Assembly: GCF_001550095.1 (NCBI RefSeq)
Contig: NZ_LRUC01000010.1
Coordinates: 212,046-276,045, forward strand
DNA from: Celeribacter ethanolicus
Lineage (GTDB): Bacteria > Pseudomonadota > Alphaproteobacteria > Rhodobacterales > Rhodobacteraceae
Length of the DNA: 64,000 nt
Direction: 5' to 3'
Within the stretch, counting starts at the first letter, position 1; every line of letters starts with the position of its first letter. Below the pieces are notes generated by a model. That model saw nothing but the letters and a program-made list of their open reading frames with translations. It was not told the DNA's origin and made no database searches. Shown piece by piece: positions 1 through 9,301 of the stretch. The translations under genes and the position numbers were made by a program.

Positions 1-243
1 GAAAAAGGCTCTATGATCAAGGGGCTGGATGCCCTGCCCGAGGATTCGAAAAACATGGTCTTCCATGCGGGAACATCGCTGAAAGACGGCCAGATCGTCG
101 CCTCCGGCGGGCGTGTCCTCAATGTCACCGCGCGCGGCGACAGCTTGCAGGAAGCCCGGGATCGCGCCTATGCGATGATCGAGAGCATCGACTGGCCCGA
201 AGGGTTCAACCGCTCGGACATCGGCTGGCGGGCGCTGAAGTGA
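1..243 (+). CDS. purD: Phosphoribosylamine-glycine ligase, C-terminal part (cut by window edge)
   Basis: The reading frame is open from base 1, so only the last 80 residues are present. The visible part is the C-terminal domain of GAR synthetase: it includes VFHAGTSLKDGQIVASGGRV and the closing GFNRSDIGWRAL, both typical of PurD. PurD joins glycine to phosphoribosylamine with ATP in step two of de novo purine synthesis, in the cytoplasm. The ATP-grasp core lies upstream of the window. A hairpin followed by four T residues about 150 bases after the stop is the likely transcript end. The assignment is firm; the start cannot be seen. Confidence 0.93.
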   Translation, partial: EKGSMIKGLDALPEDSKNMVFHAGTSLKDGQIVASGGRVLNVTARGDSLQEARDRAYAMIESIDWPEGFNRSDIGWRALK

Positions 244-391
244 TCCGGTTAAATAATCTGGCCGCGGTTAAACCGATGTTAACCTTACCCGTGGCATAAC
301 CATGCTGCGAACTGCACCAAAGGCTCGAATGGCCCTCCGGTTTGGAACTTCGGTGTAAAAGCCCGAGCAAGGCTGTCGCGACAGATATTGG

Positions 392-417
392 GGCGCGCTC
401 GAACGGCGCGCCTTTTC
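392..417 (+). terminator. Intrinsic terminator, probably for purD or a short RNA
   Basis: A perfect 7-bp GC stem (GGCGCGC at 392-398 with GCGCGCC at 406-412) with a TCGAACG loop is followed by TTTT. It lies about 150 bases past the purD stop, so either purD has a long 3' untranslated region or a small RNA ends here. Confidence 0.7.
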
Positions 418-829
418 TGTTGTGCCGTTTCGCAGCCATAACGCTCACGCCCACACACACTCATTATCCGTGGGGGCCGGCCCCCACTCCCCCGGGATAT
501 TTGAGGACAAAAGAAATCCCATTAAGCCCAAATTAACCTTGGTGCTTTTATCTGGAACCACGGTACAGGCGGGGACGCCGATGACCGTGACGGAAGAAGC
601 CCTCTGTTCCAGATCATGGGACAAAGGGGTACGCCGAGGCCTCAGAAAAGCGTTGGCACGGATGAGGGCGCGTGCTTCTTTTGTCCCCCAATATCCCGGG
701 GTTAGCTTGGCGCGGGGACCCCGTGCCAAGTGAGGGGCAGCCCTCTTCTCAACCGCAACGCTTAAGTGCTTCTTACCCGGCCCTCGCATGTGCGCGCGGG
801 CGTTCAATCCGGCAAAGCCGGACTGGCTC
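418..829. other. Non-coding stretch with inverted repeats
   Basis: I see no convincing gene between the terminator after purD and the purU stop. The stretch has a G5-C2-G2-C5 palindrome near 473-486, a stem-loop near 706-730 (TTGGC / GCCAA with CGGGG / CCCCG), a TCCGGC / GCCGGA-type hairpin near 809-823, and two similar segments in opposite orientation: GGGATATTTGAGGACAAAAG near 495-514 and, reversed, near 673-700. Short reading frames exist but lack ribosome-binding sites and family resemblance. Confidence 0.5.
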
Positions 830-1714
830 TCACCCCATTCTCTCCGAGGCATAGCTGCCCGGAGACGCCGGAAACACCACCGTCTTGTTGCCGTTGATAA
901 ACGCCCGGTGATGGATATGCGCATGGATCGCACGCGACAGCACCTGCGCCTCCACATCACGGCCCAGAGACACGTAATCCTCGGGCGATTGCGCATGGGT
1001 CACGCGGATCGTGTCCTGTTCGATGATCGGCCCCTCATCGAGATCGGCGGTCACGTAATGCGCCGTTGCTCCGATCAGTTTCACGCCCCGCTCGAACGCC
1101 TGTTTATACGGGTTCGCGCCTTTGAAGCTTGGGAGGAAAGAGTGGTGGATATTGATGATCCGACCGGACATTCTCTGACAAAGCCGATCAGAGAGGATCT
1201 GCATGTAGCGCGCCAGAACGACAAGCTCCGCACCGCTCTCCTCGACGATCTCCAAAAGGCGCGCTTCGGCCTGCGGCTTGTTCTCCTTGGTCACGCGCAC
1301 CTGATAAAACGGGATGTCATGGTTCACCACAAGCTTTTGATACTCCATGTGATTGGAGACCACGGCGACGATGTCGATGGGCAGCGCGCCGATCCGCCAG
1401 CGGTAGAGAAGATCGTTGAGACAATGCCCGAAACGGGACACCATGATCACGACCTTCATCTTTTTCGCCTCGTCATGCACCGCCCATGTCATCTCGAAAG
1501 TCTCTGCAACGGGGGTGAATTCCGCGACAAGATCCGCGCGCGTCAGCCCCTTTTCGGAGACGAAACTGACACGCATGAAGAACCGATCCGTATCGGGATC
1601 GTCGAACTGTGCGGAATCGGTGATGTTGCATCCCAGTTCGGCGAGCTTGCCGGAAATGGCGGCGACGATACCGCGTTTCGAAGGGCAGGTGACGGTCAGG
1701 ACATGCGAGGTCAT
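830..1714 (-). CDS. purU: Formyltetrahydrofolate deformylase
   Basis: PurU hydrolyses 10-formyl-THF to THF and formate and so balances one-carbon pools. The 294 residues match the family: an N-terminal ACT regulatory domain (about 1-80, starting MTSHVLTVTCPSKRGIVAAI) and a C-terminal formyltransferase fold. The catalytic region reads INIHHSFLPSFKG, with the conserved His, followed by a DLDEGPIIEQD segment that holds the catalytic Asp. The GAR transformylase PurN shares the second domain but lacks the ACT domain, so PurU is favoured. The gene stands alone between two non-coding stretches. Confidence 0.93.
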   Translation of the reverse strand: MTSHVLTVTCPSKRGIVAAISGKLAELGCNITDSAQFDDPDTDRFFMRVSFVSEKGLTRADLVAEFTPVAETFEMTWAVHDEAKKMKVVIMVSRFGHCLNDLLYRWRIGALPIDIVAVVSNHMEYQKLVVNHDIPFYQVRVTKENKPQAEARLLEIVEESGAELVVLARYMQILSDRLCQRMSGRIINIHHSFLPSFKGANPYKQAFERGVKLIGATAHYVTADLDEGPIIEQDTIRVTHAQSPEDYVSLGRDVEAQVLSRAIHAHIHHRAFINGNKTVVFPASPGSYASERMG

Positions 1715-1837
1715 AGCGGGCCTTTTCTTGGTTCCGACGCGAAGTCTTGCCGTGTCGCAGGCCGCAGCGCCAGAGGCAAAACGACAGGTTTCCAGCCAGG
1801 GCGCGGGTCGATCAGCGGCGGAAGTTTCCGAAAGGCG

Positions 1838-2565
1838 TCAGTTGCACGCCATATGGGACGCAAAGCTCGCAGCCCCCGCGTAGCGGGCCACAGGCGTTGC
1901 CATCAAGCCGCCGTTTTCCCAGCGGGTTGCCATGATCTGCGTCCAATCCGCATCGGCGGTCAGGATCACCGGCGCCTGCCCCGAACAGGCGCGCACACCG
2001 CCCTCAATCCGGTCAGAACCGAGATGATGGTTGGTCAGCCCGCCCAGCCGGGCTGTGGGCACGAGCATCCCCTCCCCCGTCAGATCGACCGGCAAAAGCA
2101 CCAGCTCTTTGAACAAATGCGGACGGTCGACATAGGCCACCTCATCCACCCCGTCGCCATCGAAATCAGCAATCCCGGCGATGGCGAGCCAGCGATGCGG
2201 CTGACCGATCGGCGCGCTGGCCTTGGCGGGGACGAGGCGGTCTTGGCCGTCGAGCGTCCAAACCTGAACCCAGGCGCCCGTCGCAAAGCCGCTGACCACG
2301 GACACGACCTCGGGCCGCCCGTCACCATCGAAATCATGGAGGCGCGGCGCGGTATCTTCGAACACGCTTTTTTTGAAAAAGGCTTCGCGCGTGGTGCCGT
2401 CATCCAGCGTGACCACCATGCGGGCATATTCACCGTTCTTCACCGCACCGTGGCCATAGGCCGTAGTCGGCTCCGCGTAATGCGCCCCGGTAATCCGGGC
2501 GGCACAAAGCGGACTGGCAACAAACGGACTGGCCGCCAGCATAAGCAAGGCGACCAGTCTCAGCA

Positions 2566-2566
<1 letters not shown>
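1838..2566 (-). CDS. Secreted FG-GAP / VCBS-type repeat protein
   Basis: A protein of 242 residues with a clear Sec signal peptide (hydrophobic MLRLVALLMLAASPFVASPL, cleavage after about residue 22). Two calcium-binding DxDGDG-type loops are visible, DFDGDGRPEV and DFDGDGVDEV, in sequence resembling integrin-like FG-GAP repeats, so a small periplasmic or surface beta-propeller-like protein is likely. Its ATG overlaps the stop of the upstream ferredoxin gene by one base (TGATG), which suggests translational coupling. A functional link to the ferredoxin is not obvious, and the exact role is unknown. Confidence 0.75.
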
Positions 2567-3132
<566 letters not shown>

Positions 3133-3148
3133 TCACAAGAGCAGAGCC

Positions 3149-3676
3149 ATGTCCCGAAAGAGCCCCCCGTTGCGCCTGACGCTTGTCCTGATGAGCGCCC
3201 TTTTGTCGGCCTGTCAGATGAGTGCACCCGACACCGAGATTCTGCGCGCCGCCGATACGCCGGGCGCACCGCCGGGGGCCGATCCGGAGGCCTGTTACGC
3301 CCGTCATGTGACGCCAGCGATCATCGAAACGGTCACCGAACATGTCATGGTGCAGCCGCCGCAGATCGACAGCTCGGGCGCAGTCGCCTACCCGGCAGTT
3401 TACCGCACCGAAACCCGTCAGGAAATCGTGCGGGAACGCAAGGAGCTGTGGTTCGAGACCCTCTGCCGGGAGGACTGGACGCCCGAATTCATTGCCTCGG
3501 TCCAGCGCGCGTTGCAGGTGCGCGGGTATTTCCAGGGGGCTGTGAACGGCAAGATGGACCATGCCACCCGTCGCGCGATCCGCGCCTATCAGCTCGAGCA
3601 AGGGGTGAACAGCGAGGTGCTTTCCATCGCCGCCGCGCGTCAGTTGGGCCTCAAGGAAGTGCCCCGCGAGGAGTGA
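3149..3676 (+). CDS. Lipoprotein with peptidoglycan-binding-like domain
   Basis: A 175-residue protein. It begins MSRKSPPLRLTLVLMSALLS followed by ACQ, a lipoprotein signal with lipobox LLSAC. The C-terminal part (about 110-160) reads SVQRALQVRGYFQGAVNGKM then TRRAIRAYQLEQG, the pattern of PG_binding_1 domains (LQxxL...G...G..D..T..A...YQ). It is probably membrane-anchored and wall-associated. The middle, with a VTEHVMVQPP segment, is unrecognised. A strong bidirectional terminator separates it from degP. Confidence 0.78.
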   Translation: MSRKSPPLRLTLVLMSALLSACQMSAPDTEILRAADTPGAPPGADPEACYARHVTPAIIETVTEHVMVQPPQIDSSGAVAYPAVYRTETRQEIVRERKELWFETLCREDWTPEFIASVQRALQVRGYFQGAVNGKMDHATRRAIRAYQLEQGVNSEVLSIAAARQLGLKEVPREE

Positions 3677-3713
3677 CACGGCCACGAGACGGCAAAGGAG
3701 ATCCGACAAAGGA

Positions 3714-3740
3714 AAAGGCGGCCCGGGGGGCCGCCTTTGT
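3714..3740 (+). terminator. Bidirectional intrinsic terminator
   Basis: A ten-base-pair stem AAAGGCGGCC (3714-3723) / GGCCGCCTTT (3729-3738) with a CGGGG loop, flanked by A and T residues. It lies between the convergent lipoprotein and degP genes and can serve both. Confidence 0.88.
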
Positions 3741-3762
3741 CATTCACAGATGAGAGGCGGGT

Positions 3763-5232
3763 TTACTCGCCAACCCCCAGCGCCACGAAACGCGGCTCGC
3801 CGGCGCGGCGGACCAGAAGCAGCACGGTCTTGCGCCCGGCTTCCTTGGCCTCGTCGACACGCGCTTCGAGATCGCTGAGGCTCGTCACCTTCTGCTGACC
3901 GGCCTCGGTGATCACGTCACCGGCACGCAGCCCTTTGGTATAGGCCTCGGAGGTTTCGTCCACTTCGACCACGGCCAGACCGTCAGTGCCCGCCGAGACG
4001 CCAAGCTGTTCACGCAGCGTGTCGTCGAGCGGTTGCAGGGTCATGCCCATCATCTGCACGGTTTCCGGCGCTTCTGCGGCGGGATTGTCCTCCGGGAAAG
4101 CGGTGTTTTCGGCCTCTTCGCGACGGCCCAATGTGACCATCAGGGTCTGGGTCTTGCCATCGCGGAACACCACGATGCGCACGGCCTTGCCCACTTCGGT
4201 CTCACCCACGGTACGCACCAGCTCGCGGGTGTCTTTCACATCCTTGCCATCGAAGGACAGGATGACGTCGCCGCTTTCGATGCCAGCTTCTTTCGACGGG
4301 CCTTCCGGCACATCGGTGACCAGCGCCCCTTTGGCGGCGTCGAGCCCCATGGCCTCGGCCACATCGTCGGTCACGTCCTGAATGCGAACGCCCAGCCAGC
4401 CGCGACGGGTCTCACCGAACTCCTTGAGCTGATCGACCACTTTGGAGACCACATTCGAGGCCATCGAGAAACCGATGCCGATGGAGCCGCCATTGGGCGA
4501 GAGGATCGCGGTGTTCACGCCGATCACCTGACCGTCCATGTTGAACAGCGGCCCGCCGGAGTTGCCGCGGTTGATGGCGGCGTCGGTCTGGATGTAATCG
4601 TCATAAGCGCCCGACAGAGCCCGACCGCGTTGCGACACGATGCCTGCGGAGACGGAGAAGCCCTGACCGAGCGGGTTGCCCATGGCCATGACCCAGTCGC
4701 CCACACGGGCCACATCACTGTCGCCGAAGGGTACGAATTTCAGCGGCTTGTCGCTGTCGACCTTGAGCACGGCAATGTCGGTTTTCGGATCGGTGCCCAC
4801 CAGTTTCGCCGGAAGGGTGAAGCCTTCGAAGAACTCGATCTCGATCTCGTCGGCACCTTCGATCACGTGGTTGTTCGTGACGATATAGCCGTCTTCGGAA
4901 ATGACGAATCCGGAGCCCAGCGCCTGCGACCGGCGCGGGCCACCCTGACCGTTACGATCCATGAAATCACGGAAGAAATCTTCGAACGGTGAGCCTTCCG
5001 GCACGATCGGTTGTTGATCGGTGGAGGCCTCGACCACGGTCGTGGTGGTGATATTCACCACGGCGGGGCTGACCTTTTCGGCGAGATCGGCAAAGGTTTC
5101 CGGCGCCCCGCGCGCCTCTGCGGCGACGGATTGGAACATCAGTGCAACCGTGGCGATCAGGGCGAGGAAAAGCGCTCGCAGATCGGTGCGGGACATGCCC
5201 AGGGGAAGGGAAACGGCGCGAGCCTGTGTCAT
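3763..5232 (-). CDS. degP: Periplasmic Do-family serine endopeptidase (HtrA/DegP)
   Basis: A 489-residue envelope protease and chaperone for misfolded periplasmic proteins. A signal peptide (about 13-38) is followed by a trypsin-like domain with the triad His122 (NNHVIEGAD), Asp152 (KTDIAVLKVD) and Ser225 (GNSGGPLF), then two PDZ domains (about 280-370 and 395-480, the first with RRGWLGVRIQDV). Start MTQARAV is chosen over the longer upstream frame because it leaves a normal signal peptide; MSRTDLR, 12 residues later, is an alternative. It lies 212 bases downstream of hflK-hflC-DUF2065 on the same strand, which makes an envelope quality-control cluster. Confidence 0.93.
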   Translation of the reverse strand: MTQARAVSLPLGMSRTDLRALFLALIATVALMFQSVAAEARGAPETFADLAEKVSPAVVNITTTTVVEASTDQQPIVPEGSPFEDFFRDFMDRNGQGGPRRSQALGSGFVISEDGYIVTNNHVIEGADEIEIEFFEGFTLPAKLVGTDPKTDIAVLKVDSDKPLKFVPFGDSDVARVGDWVMAMGNPLGQGFSVSAGIVSQRGRALSGAYDDYIQTDAAINRGNSGGPLFNMDGQVIGVNTAILSPNGGSIGIGFSMASNVVSKVVDQLKEFGETRRGWLGVRIQDVTDDVAEAMGLDAAKGALVTDVPEGPSKEAGIESGDVILSFDGKDVKDTRELVRTVGETEVGKAVRIVVFRDGKTQTLMVTLGRREEAENTAFPEDNPAAEAPETVQMMGMTLQPLDDTLREQLGVSAGTDGLAVVEVDETSEAYTKGLRAGDVITEAGQQKVTSLSDLEARVDEAKEAGRKTVLLLVRRAGEPRFVALGVGE

Positions 5233-5444
5233 CGGTATTCGGTCCTCCGTATGGATGCGCGAGGATCTCGGCCCCACGCGACAACTGCCTTTTCGGGGTA
5301 CAGATAGGGGCCATGCGGCACAACTCAAACCCTGTCGCGCCCAGTCAACAGCATGTGAGCGGGGTGTGACAAGGAGAAAGGCCTCCGGTTTGCGGGGAAT
5401 TCCGGCAGGAGGGTGACGGAAGACGGGAATGACACGCCCGCCCC

Positions 5445-5642
5445 TCAAAGGCCGAGCCAGCGCCGCCCCAGCGCCACCAGCAGCACGCCCAGAGCCAAAG
5501 CCACCAAGCCGATGGCGCGGCATGTCGCGGGCGGCACTTCCGCAAACGCGCGCACGACGTCCTCCAAACGCGAAGGGGCCAGTGCAAGCACCAGCCCCTC
5601 CACACAAAGCACCAATCCCACAGCGAGGATCAGAAATGCCAT
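5445..5642 (-). CDS. DUF2065 small inner-membrane protein
   Basis: Sixty-five residues forming two hydrophobic helices (about 2-22 and 42-62) joined by a polar loop with SRLEDVVRAFAEVP. Length and pattern match DUF2065 (YjeT-like), commonly found directly after hflKC. The ATG follows the hflC stop immediately (TAAATG), so it is almost certainly co-translated with HflC. Its function is unknown; a small partner of the HflKC/FtsH complex is a reasonable inference from position only. Confidence 0.85.
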   Translation of the reverse strand: MAFLILAVGLVLCVEGLVLALAPSRLEDVVRAFAEVPPATCRAIGLVALALGVLLVALGRRWLGL

Positions 5643-6518
5643 TTACTTGCCCTGATCGGACTTAAGATAGTCAAAGAACTCGCTGTCCGGCGACATCACC
5701 ATGGTAGTGTTGGACCCTTGCAGACCCGCACGGTACGCGTCGAGCGAACGATAGAACTCGAAGAAATCCGGATCCGCGCCGTAAGCTTCGGCATAGATGC
5801 GGTTTTTCTCCGCATCCGCCTCACCGCGGGTGATCTCGGCCTGCCGGCGCGCATCGGATTCAAGCTCGACCACGGTCCGGTCGGCCTGCGCCCGCACGCG
5901 CTGCGCGGCCTCTTCCCCCCGCGCCCGCTCGTCGGCAGCTTCGCGTTCACGTTCCGCACGCATCCGCGCAAAGGTGGCCTCAAGGTTCTGGTCCGGCAGG
6001 AAGGTCTGTTTCAGACGCACGTCCACGATGTCGACGCCGAGAGAGGCGGCCTCTGCACGGGCCTGATCGCGGATGCGACGGGCCAGTTCGGCACGGTCGG
6101 CGGAGATCACCGTGTTCGAGGTGACCGTATCCGCACCGAGCACTTCGCGAAGCTGCGCGTTGAGGATGCCTTTCAGACGATCTTCGGCAAACCGCACACC
6201 GCCGGTGGACACGGCCTGACGGAAACGCACCACGTCGGCAATCCGGTAACGCGCGAAGGCATCGACCAAAAGACGACGGTCATCCGAAGGCGTGACCTCG
6301 ATTTCCGGGGTCTCGAGCGACAGGATACGGTCGTCGTAATAGACCACTTCCTGAATGAACGGGATTTTGAAGGCGAGACCCGGCTCTTCCTTGACGGATT
6401 TGATCTGGCCGAATTGCAGCACCAGCGCCTTTTGGCGTTCATCCACGATGAACAGCGAGGACATCACCAGAACCAGCGCCACAAAAAGGACGGCGAAAAG
6501 AATGGGAAGTTTCTTCAT
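5643..6518 (-). CDS. hflC: HflC, regulator of FtsH protease
   Basis: A 291-residue SPFH/prohibitin-family protein: one N-terminal membrane helix (about 5-24), the band-7 domain, then a long charged coiled coil (about 170-245, rich in RAEREREAADERARGEEAAQ-like sequence). HflC forms a periplasm-facing cage with HflK around FtsH in the inner membrane and limits its proteolysis. Its ATG overlaps the hflK stop by one base (TGATG), so the two are translated as a pair. Confidence 0.95.
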   Translation of the reverse strand: MKKLPILFAVLFVALVLVMSSLFIVDERQKALVLQFGQIKSVKEEPGLAFKIPFIQEVVYYDDRILSLETPEIEVTPSDDRRLLVDAFARYRIADVVRFRQAVSTGGVRFAEDRLKGILNAQLREVLGADTVTSNTVISADRAELARRIRDQARAEAASLGVDIVDVRLKQTFLPDQNLEATFARMRAEREREAADERARGEEAAQRVRAQADRTVVELESDARRQAEITRGEADAEKNRIYAEAYGADPDFFEFYRSLDAYRAGLQGSNTTMVMSPDSEFFDYLKSDQGK

Positions 6519-7678
6519 CAGTTCGCCCCCTCAGTCGATTTCTTCAACTCGTTCAAGGGCAGGTAGGGCACAACGCCCTGACCGTTGCCGCTTTCGTCGA
6601 GGATGATCTTGTCCATCCCGCCATAGACCTCTTCGAGGGCTTCGAGATAGAGACGTTTACGGGTCACATCCGGCGCGTTCTTGTATTCCTCAAGCACGGC
6701 GGTAAAGCGGCTGGCCTCACCTTCGGCGGCATTGACCACCTGCGCCCGATAACCTTCGGCCTCTTCGACAATCTGCGCCGCGGTCCCGCGCGCACCGGCG
6801 AGAACCCGGTTGGCGTAAGCATCGGCCTGACGTTCGAGACGATCCCGTTCCTGCTCTGCAGCCTGCACGTCGCGGAAGGCATCAATCACCTCACCCGGCG
6901 GGTCGGCTTTGTCGAGGTTGACGCGGATCACGGTGATGCCGCTGTCATAGCTGTCGAGCGTCGACTGGATCAGGGTCATCGCATTATCGGCGATCAGACC
7001 CCGGTCACGGTTCAGAATCGGCGCCAAGGTCGAGGCCGCGATGATTTCGCGCATCGAAGCCTCGGACACCGCCTGCACCGTTTGGCGCGGATCGCTGAGG
7101 TTAAACAGGTATTTCGCCGGATCGTTGATGTTCCAGACCACCTGAAAATCAATATCGACGATATTGGCATCGGTCGTCAGCATCATGCCGGTGCTGCCCT
7201 GACCGGCGGAGCCGACATTCTCGGTGCGTTCGCCCGTAACGATGACTTTTTCGTAGCTCACAAGCGGCCAGGGGGCGAAGTTCAGACCCGGCTGACCGAT
7301 CTTGTAGAACTCACCGAGGAACAGTTCGACCGACTGTTCTTCCGGTTTCACGGTATAGAAGGAGGAAAAGGCCCAAAGACCGATGGCGCCCAGCACGACA
7401 AGACCGATCGTGCCCTTGTTGAACCCCGGACCGCCGGCTCCAGAGCCGCCGGAACGGCCCGTGCCGCCACCTTTGCCGCCCATCAGGACCTTCAGGTATT
7501 CGTTGCCCTTGTTGAGCATCTCGTCGATCTCGGGAATTTGCGGCTGATCGCCGGGGCGGCGACCGTTGTTGTCCCGCCCGTTGCCCCGGTTGTCACCGCC
7601 GCGGTTGTCTCCTCCGCTGGGTCCCGTCGGTCGGTTGCCACCGCCGCCGCCCCAGGGACCGCCATTGTTGCTGGCCAT
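6518..7678 (-). CDS. hflK: HflK, regulator of FtsH protease
   Basis: A 386-residue partner of HflC. It starts with a Gly/Asn/Arg-rich cytoplasmic tail (MASNNGGPWGGGGGNRPTG), then a membrane helix near residue 100 (GTIGLVVLGAIGLWAFSSFY), an SPFH domain and a coiled coil. The ATG at 7678 is preferred to one at 7687: the AGAGGA element sits about 10 bases before the former and only about 1 base before the latter. It heads the hflK-hflC-DUF2065 unit, 144 bases after gor on the same strand. Confidence 0.94.
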   Translation of the reverse strand: MASNNGGPWGGGGGNRPTGPSGGDNRGGDNRGNGRDNNGRRPGDQPQIPEIDEMLNKGNEYLKVLMGGKGGGTGRSGGSGAGGPGFNKGTIGLVVLGAIGLWAFSSFYTVKPEEQSVELFLGEFYKIGQPGLNFAPWPLVSYEKVIVTGERTENVGSAGQGSTGMMLTTDANIVDIDFQVVWNINDPAKYLFNLSDPRQTVQAVSEASMREIIAASTLAPILNRDRGLIADNAMTLIQSTLDSYDSGITVIRVNLDKADPPGEVIDAFRDVQAAEQERDRLERQADAYANRVLAGARGTAAQIVEEAEGYRAQVVNAAEGEASRFTAVLEEYKNAPDVTRKRLYLEALEEVYGGMDKIILDESGNGQGVVPYLPLNELKKSTEGAN

Positions 7679-7822
7679 TAAGGTCATTTCCTCTTTATAC
7701 GTATGGGTCCGACCCGGCAGGCAAAATGCCGTCGGGTCGAGGCTCGGTTTCAACCTGTTCCTTCCGGGGCGGATTTTCAAGGGTGCGAGAGGGTCGCACC
7801 CCGCCTTTCTCGCCCGTTCCGG

Positions 7823-9184
7823 TCAGTTATGAACGCGGGTCGGCGTTTTCATCAGGACAATCTCTTCCGCCATGGTCGGGTGCACCGCCACGGTGGCGTC
7901 GAAATCTTCCTTGGTCGCGCCCATTTTCACCGCCACGCCGGCAAGCTGGATCATCTCGCCCGCATGCGGCGCAATGATGTGACAGCCAAGCACCTTGCGC
8001 GTCGTCTGACACACGATGAGCTTGAACATCACGCGCTCGTTCTTGTCGATGAAGCTGTTCTGCATCGGGCGGAAAGCGGCGGTATAGACCTCGACCGGGC
8101 CTTCTTCGCGCGCCTGCTCTTCGGTCAGACCCACCGCGCCGTATTCCGGCTGAGTGAAGATTGCCGAAGGCACATTGCTGTGATCCGGCGTCATCGGATT
8201 GCCCTTGAACACGGTCTCGTGGAAGGCCACCGCCTCGCGGATCGCCACCGGCGTCAGTTGAATGCGGTCGGTCACATCGCCCACGGCAAAGATCGAGGGA
8301 ATGTTGGTCTGGCTGTACGCATCGACCTTGATCTCGCCATGGCGACCAAGCTCGACACCGGCGTTTTCAAGACCAAGCCCCGCCGTCGCCGGTTTGCGCC
8401 CGGTGGCGTAGAGCACCACGTCGAACGTGGCCTCGCGCCCATCGGTGGTCTTGGTCCAGATGCCGTCCTTGCGCTTTTCAAGCCGCTCGATATCGGTTCC
8501 GACATGCAGGTTGATCCCCTGCCCCGAGATCAACTCGGCAATATGGCCGCGCGCCTCGTCGTCGAAGCCCCGCAGAATTTGCGCGCCGCGATAGACCTGC
8601 GTCACTTCGGAGCCCAGACCGTTGAAAATACATGCGAATTCACAGGCGATATAACCGCCTCCGACGATCAGGATCTTCTTCGGCAACTCGGGAATGTCGA
8701 AAATCTCGTTCGAGGTGATCGCATGCTCGATCCCCGGCGTCTGCTCCGGCACGAAGGGCGTACCGCCCACGGCCACGAGGATATGTTTCGCCGTTTTCTC
8801 GGTGCCATCGGCCAAAGTGACCGTATGCGCATCCTTGACGGTGGCACGCTGATGCAGAATCTCGACACCCGCCGCATCCGCGTTCCTGGTGTAGATGCCT
8901 TCGAGACGGGACAGTTCGGCCTTGAGCTTTGCCTGAAAGCTCTTCCAGTCGAACTTGCCGAGCTTGATGTCCCAGCCGTATTTCCCGGCCTCATCGGCGG
9001 CGGCGGCATATTGCGAGGCGAAGACCATCAGCTTTTTCGGGACACAGCCGCGAATGACACAGGTGCCGCCCATGCGGAATTCCTCCGCCATGGCGACCTT
9101 CTGCCCGCCAGCCGCCGTCAGACGCGCCGCCCGCACCCCGCCCGAGCCACCACCGATCACGAAGAGATCATAGTCGAAATCCAT
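7823..9184 (-). CDS. gor: Glutathione-disulfide reductase
   Basis: A 453-residue cytoplasmic flavoprotein that keeps glutathione reduced with NADPH. The N-terminal FAD motif (VIGGGSGGVRAAR) is followed by the redox-active pair Cys42/Cys47 in GGTCVIRGCVPKKL. The NAD(P)-binding motif VGGGYIACEFA and the C-terminal dimer domain ending VAVHPTMAEEIV, with the catalytic His-Pro, are all present. The GRGCVPKK-type disulfide and the absence of a lipoamide-dehydrogenase N-terminus favour Gor. It lies downstream of rpiA, separated by a terminator. Confidence 0.94.
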   Translation of the reverse strand: MDFDYDLFVIGGGSGGVRAARLTAAGGQKVAMAEEFRMGGTCVIRGCVPKKLMVFASQYAAAADEAGKYGWDIKLGKFDWKSFQAKLKAELSRLEGIYTRNADAAGVEILHQRATVKDAHTVTLADGTEKTAKHILVAVGGTPFVPEQTPGIEHAITSNEIFDIPELPKKILIVGGGYIACEFACIFNGLGSEVTQVYRGAQILRGFDDEARGHIAELISGQGINLHVGTDIERLEKRKDGIWTKTTDGREATFDVVLYATGRKPATAGLGLENAGVELGRHGEIKVDAYSQTNIPSIFAVGDVTDRIQLTPVAIREAVAFHETVFKGNPMTPDHSNVPSAIFTQPEYGAVGLTEEQAREEGPVEVYTAAFRPMQNSFIDKNERVMFKLIVCQTTRKVLGCHIIAPHAGEMIQLAGVAVKMGATKEDFDATVAVHPTMAEEIVLMKTPTRVHN

Positions 9185-9245
9185 CTGTCCCGCCTTTTTG
9201 GAAGAATTCTAAAGTCGTGGGTAGATGTAGGGGCTTTGGAGCCAA

Positions 9246-9276
9246 AGGAAAACCCCGCGCAAGCTGCACGGGGTCT
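9246..9276 (-). terminator. Intrinsic terminator of rpiA
   Basis: On the minus strand, ACCCCGTGC (9274-9266) pairs with GCGCGGGGT (9260-9252, one G-T pair) around a short loop and runs into TTTTCC. It lies just after the rpiA stop. Confidence 0.75.
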
Positions 9277-9301
9277 TTGCAAAATCACAGGAACGGCAGG
9301 T

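Noticed and set aside
445..996. A 183-codon minus-strand frame in the gap before purU
   Set aside because: Arg/Ala-rich translation running through palindromes and into the purU coding region in another frame; no start signal.
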